From assembly GCF_028686475.1 (NCBI RefSeq), contig NZ_JAQUCA010000009.1, forward strand, positions 1 to 64,000: a DNA stretch of 64,000 bases. Reading direction: 5' to 3'. This DNA is from Giesbergeria sp. (lineage in GTDB: Bacteria > Pseudomonadota > Gammaproteobacteria > Burkholderiales > Burkholderiaceae_C). This document shows positions 63,901-64,000 of the stretch, piece after piece. Numbering within the stretch: the stretch's first letter is position 1; each line of letters opens with the position of its first letter. Below the pieces are notes generated by a model. The model was not told the origin of the DNA and made no database searches. It saw nothing but the letters and a program-made list of their open reading frames with translations. The translations under genes and the position numbers were made by a program.

Positions 63901-64000
63901 TAGCCGCTCGGCCAAACGTTTGGCGCGCTGCGACATGTGTTCTTCGGCGCTGTCTAGCTCTTCAAAGGCCGCTTGCAGGTACAGCACCGAGGTTGCTACC
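57946..64000 (-). CDS. pilL: Pilus-chemotaxis hybrid kinase (CheA/PilL-ChpA type), N-terminus beyond window
   Basis: Over 2,000 residues seen; the frame is open at the window edge, so it is partial. In order: helical N-part; Hpt ([12 protein letters not shown]); about 49 tandem charged octapeptides; a degenerate Hpt ([12 protein letters not shown]); Hpt ([12 protein letters not shown]); CheA dimerisation, HATPase ([33 protein letters not shown]) and CheW domains; C-terminal receiver (VDDSITVRR, phospho-Asp in [17 protein letters not shown]). This is the hub of the pilus-twitching Pil-Chp system. pilG/H/I/J would lie beyond the edge. The repeat makes it longer than usual. Confidence 0.88.
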   Translation of the reverse strand, partial: VATSVLYLQAAFEELDSAEEHMSQRAKRLAERLDQVRMGAEPDPLEHWMEDLYRRVSDHQTMGSVVDELRIALGEAERAMDQFFRKPDDTSPLKGVPNQLAQMRGVLSVLGLDQASLAVVRMRDTIERLLLKEVQTPQERSQSFEKLGNSLGALGFLIDMLSYQRTLARKLFVYDEALGELRSLMGRARTRADDEEEEATEKIEARAAQALPEVAPKAPVAAAAPPAAVVPPPSAPSAAPVVAAAPPSPVATPAPSPAPAAAPTPAVATPATPAAPAPALPTTVVRPTLDLDDELLDIFLEEAKEVVGNGLAAVATLEENPGDLSEQTTLRRAFHTLKGSSRMVGLNDFGEAAWSMEQLLNAWLAEQKPAQPPLLQLSGDALRAFDRWADDIAKGQFDGWQVAPFQVSADALRLEHKVVPLNLSAAATASAIPAAAAPTPAVAVPPPAVEPTLQAPAWPDLSLTMPQAAAGAGAAPLEWANTEPAGLSLAPAPAPSLPEMVAEEIDFSQFSVTLDSATPTAAQIEAEAQAKAAAEAEARAKAEAEAQARAEAEARAKEEAEAQARAEAEALAKAEAEAQARAEAEAQAKAEAEAQARAEAEARAKAEAEAQARAEAEALAKAEAEAQARAEAEARAKAAAEAQARAEAEALAKAEAEAQARAEAEARAKAEAEAQARAEAEALAKAEAEAQARAEAEARAKAEAEAQARAEAEARAKEEAEAQARAEAEARAKEEAEAQARAEAEARAKEEAEAQARAEAEARAKEEAEAQARAEAEARAKEEAEAQARAEAEALAKAAAEEQARAEAEALAKAEAEAQARAEAEALAKAEAEAQARAEAEAIAKAEAEAEAQARAEAEAIAKAEAEAQARAEAEALAQAAAEEQARAEAEAIAKAEAEAQARAEAEAIAKAEAEEQARIEEEEQVQRIGSLRIGTALYNVYVSEAQEWVRRLNRSLQDWAQALQEPVSDTAVALAHSLAGSSATVGFMALSETARLLEHTLLHVQPQHHGEPEQAQVFLAAAQDIDYLLQQFAEGVLVTANVQVQEDLRHILQTEVITTLSPPLEDTLAALAELEEQEEARAAQAQAQAAAEAAQHHAHSLAPAAPAPFATPAPAPASDEEGSFELSLEEELAAMEAEAVAASTAAITPMAEPTWSAPEAIEPPAPAPAPVTQAPPASPPAAQAAPDNDQQVDAAIANAMALDTEHDDDIDVLDMIDPDLFPIFEEEAQELLPRLGASLRQWSARPANLAARSELLRALHTLKGSARLAGAMRLGEMAHRLESAIEELDVDTVTSEQIDPMLARLDSLQANFDVLRVISAQGPAEPVVVEAPKSSNATASAPVGATDGSPSTSADGASSSSAQHPLLAAIPARLQTIKAAAPSRAASQQSVRVRAQLLDRLVNQAGEVMISRSRLESHVGQIKTSLADLSVNLDKLRQQLRDIELQSESQMQSRLAQTKEMAAGFDPLEFDRFTRVQELTRMMAESVNDVATVQRNLQRSMVGAEDELIAQGRQARELQRDLLRTRMLEFEGISERLYAVVRLASKEMGKQIKLDITGGSIEMDRGVLDRMTPAFEHLLRNCVAHGIESPEQRQAAGKPTIGTIAVHLRHEGNDVSVEFRDDGAGLNLPRILAKAQEQGLVAPGAQITDAEAANLIFMPGFTTAASLSGIAGRGIGMDVVRSEIKALGGRIETSTEAGKGTSFRMVLPLTTAVTQVVMLRAGNLSFGVPANLVEVVRRTPIADLEQAYQSGQFDVAGEKVPFFWAGGLLQATLHSEEHQGKNRPVVVFRSASQRVALHVDEVLGNQEVVVKNLGPQLARLPGLAGMSVLASGAVVLIYNPVALVTVYGERVRAALQAVSPAVQAGVATATASAKPAAMTAAPQVPLVLVVDDSITVRRVTQRLLQREGYRVSLAADGLQALERLQEERPTVVLSDIEMPRMDGFDLARNIRMDEKLQGLPIIMITSRIAQKHQEHAMELGVNHYLGKPYSDEELMSLVKHYAQLAAAQAEAVEQAT
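61241..62430 (-). repeat. Tandem 24-bp/octapeptide repeats coding for a charged helix
   Basis: About 49 copies of AEAEA[QRLI]A[RKQ] (some with KEEAEAQAR or an AE insertion), built of alternating 8-residue units. Nearly all Ala, Glu, Lys/Arg and Gln, like the TolA helical domain; it should form a long single helix or coiled coil joining the Hpt modules. The antisense frame is open too (a shadow of the repeat). Confidence 0.9.

Overview
The window looks like a chromosomal segment of a Gram-negative betaproteobacterium of order Burkholderiales, probably family Comamonadaceae. This rests on gene order (hrcA-nadK-recN; alkA-accA-tilS-lysC-tRNA-Ser; coaX-cysS-TPR protein-L,D-transpeptidase-ppiA-ppiB-lpxH; ypjD-ffh), a class I PHA synthase next to a MaoC-phosphotransacetylase fusion and acetate kinase, and type IV pilus regulators (pilS, pilR, a PilL/ChpA-type kinase). 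I did no database search, so the species is not assigned.

Layout. 1-127: AT-rich end of what looks like an IS1-family element cut by the window edge. 186-10596: housekeeping block (pth, hrcA, nadK, recN, rapZ, rhodanese, LysM/BON protein, alkA, accA, tilS, lysC). 10639-10731: tRNA-Ser(GCU). 10719-18470: a complete-looking filamentous (inovirus-type) prophage bounded by a 14-bp direct repeat that copies the 3' end of the tRNA. It has a divergent Cro-like regulator with two operator-like palindromes, an early operon (two unknown small proteins, rolling-circle Rep, ssDNA-binding protein), a structural operon (tiny membrane proteins, major coat precursor, pIII-like adsorption protein, DUF2523/pVI-like protein, Zot/pI ATPase), an 0.8-kb non-coding region full of inverted and direct repeats, and a small serine recombinase next to attR that probably acts as integrase. 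No phage secretin is seen.

18471-24840: histone H1-like Ala/Lys protein, nrdB, and an nrdA interrupted by a 378-residue LAGLIDADG intein whose +1 extein residue is Gly. 24840-31287: ampD, pilR, then an oppositely oriented single-chain restriction-modification-like gene wedged between pilR and pilS. 31365-36127: ypjD, ffh, an MBL-fold hydrolase that appears to start at an ATC codon, and a PaaK-like AMP-binding enzyme. 36412-42286: phaC, a small unknown protein, fabI, maoC-pta fusion, ackA, terminator (acyl-CoA/acetate/PHA metabolism). 42301-46797: RpfE-like protein, Cys-rich CWC protein, DHA2 efflux transporter, class II amidotransferase, TPR protein. 46814-55875: coaX-cysS (minus), then the envelope/proline-isomerase series, mtfA, an esterase-like protein lacking its catalytic Ser, aroQ and a secreted Pro/Tyr-rich protein. 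56063-64000: glnS and, convergent, a very large CheA-type pilus chemotaxis kinase with about 49 tandem octapeptides, running off the right edge.

The best candidates for something new are the non-coding repeat architecture and serine recombinase of the prophage, the Gly+1 intein in nrdA, and the nuclease-methyltransferase gene that splits pilS from pilR.
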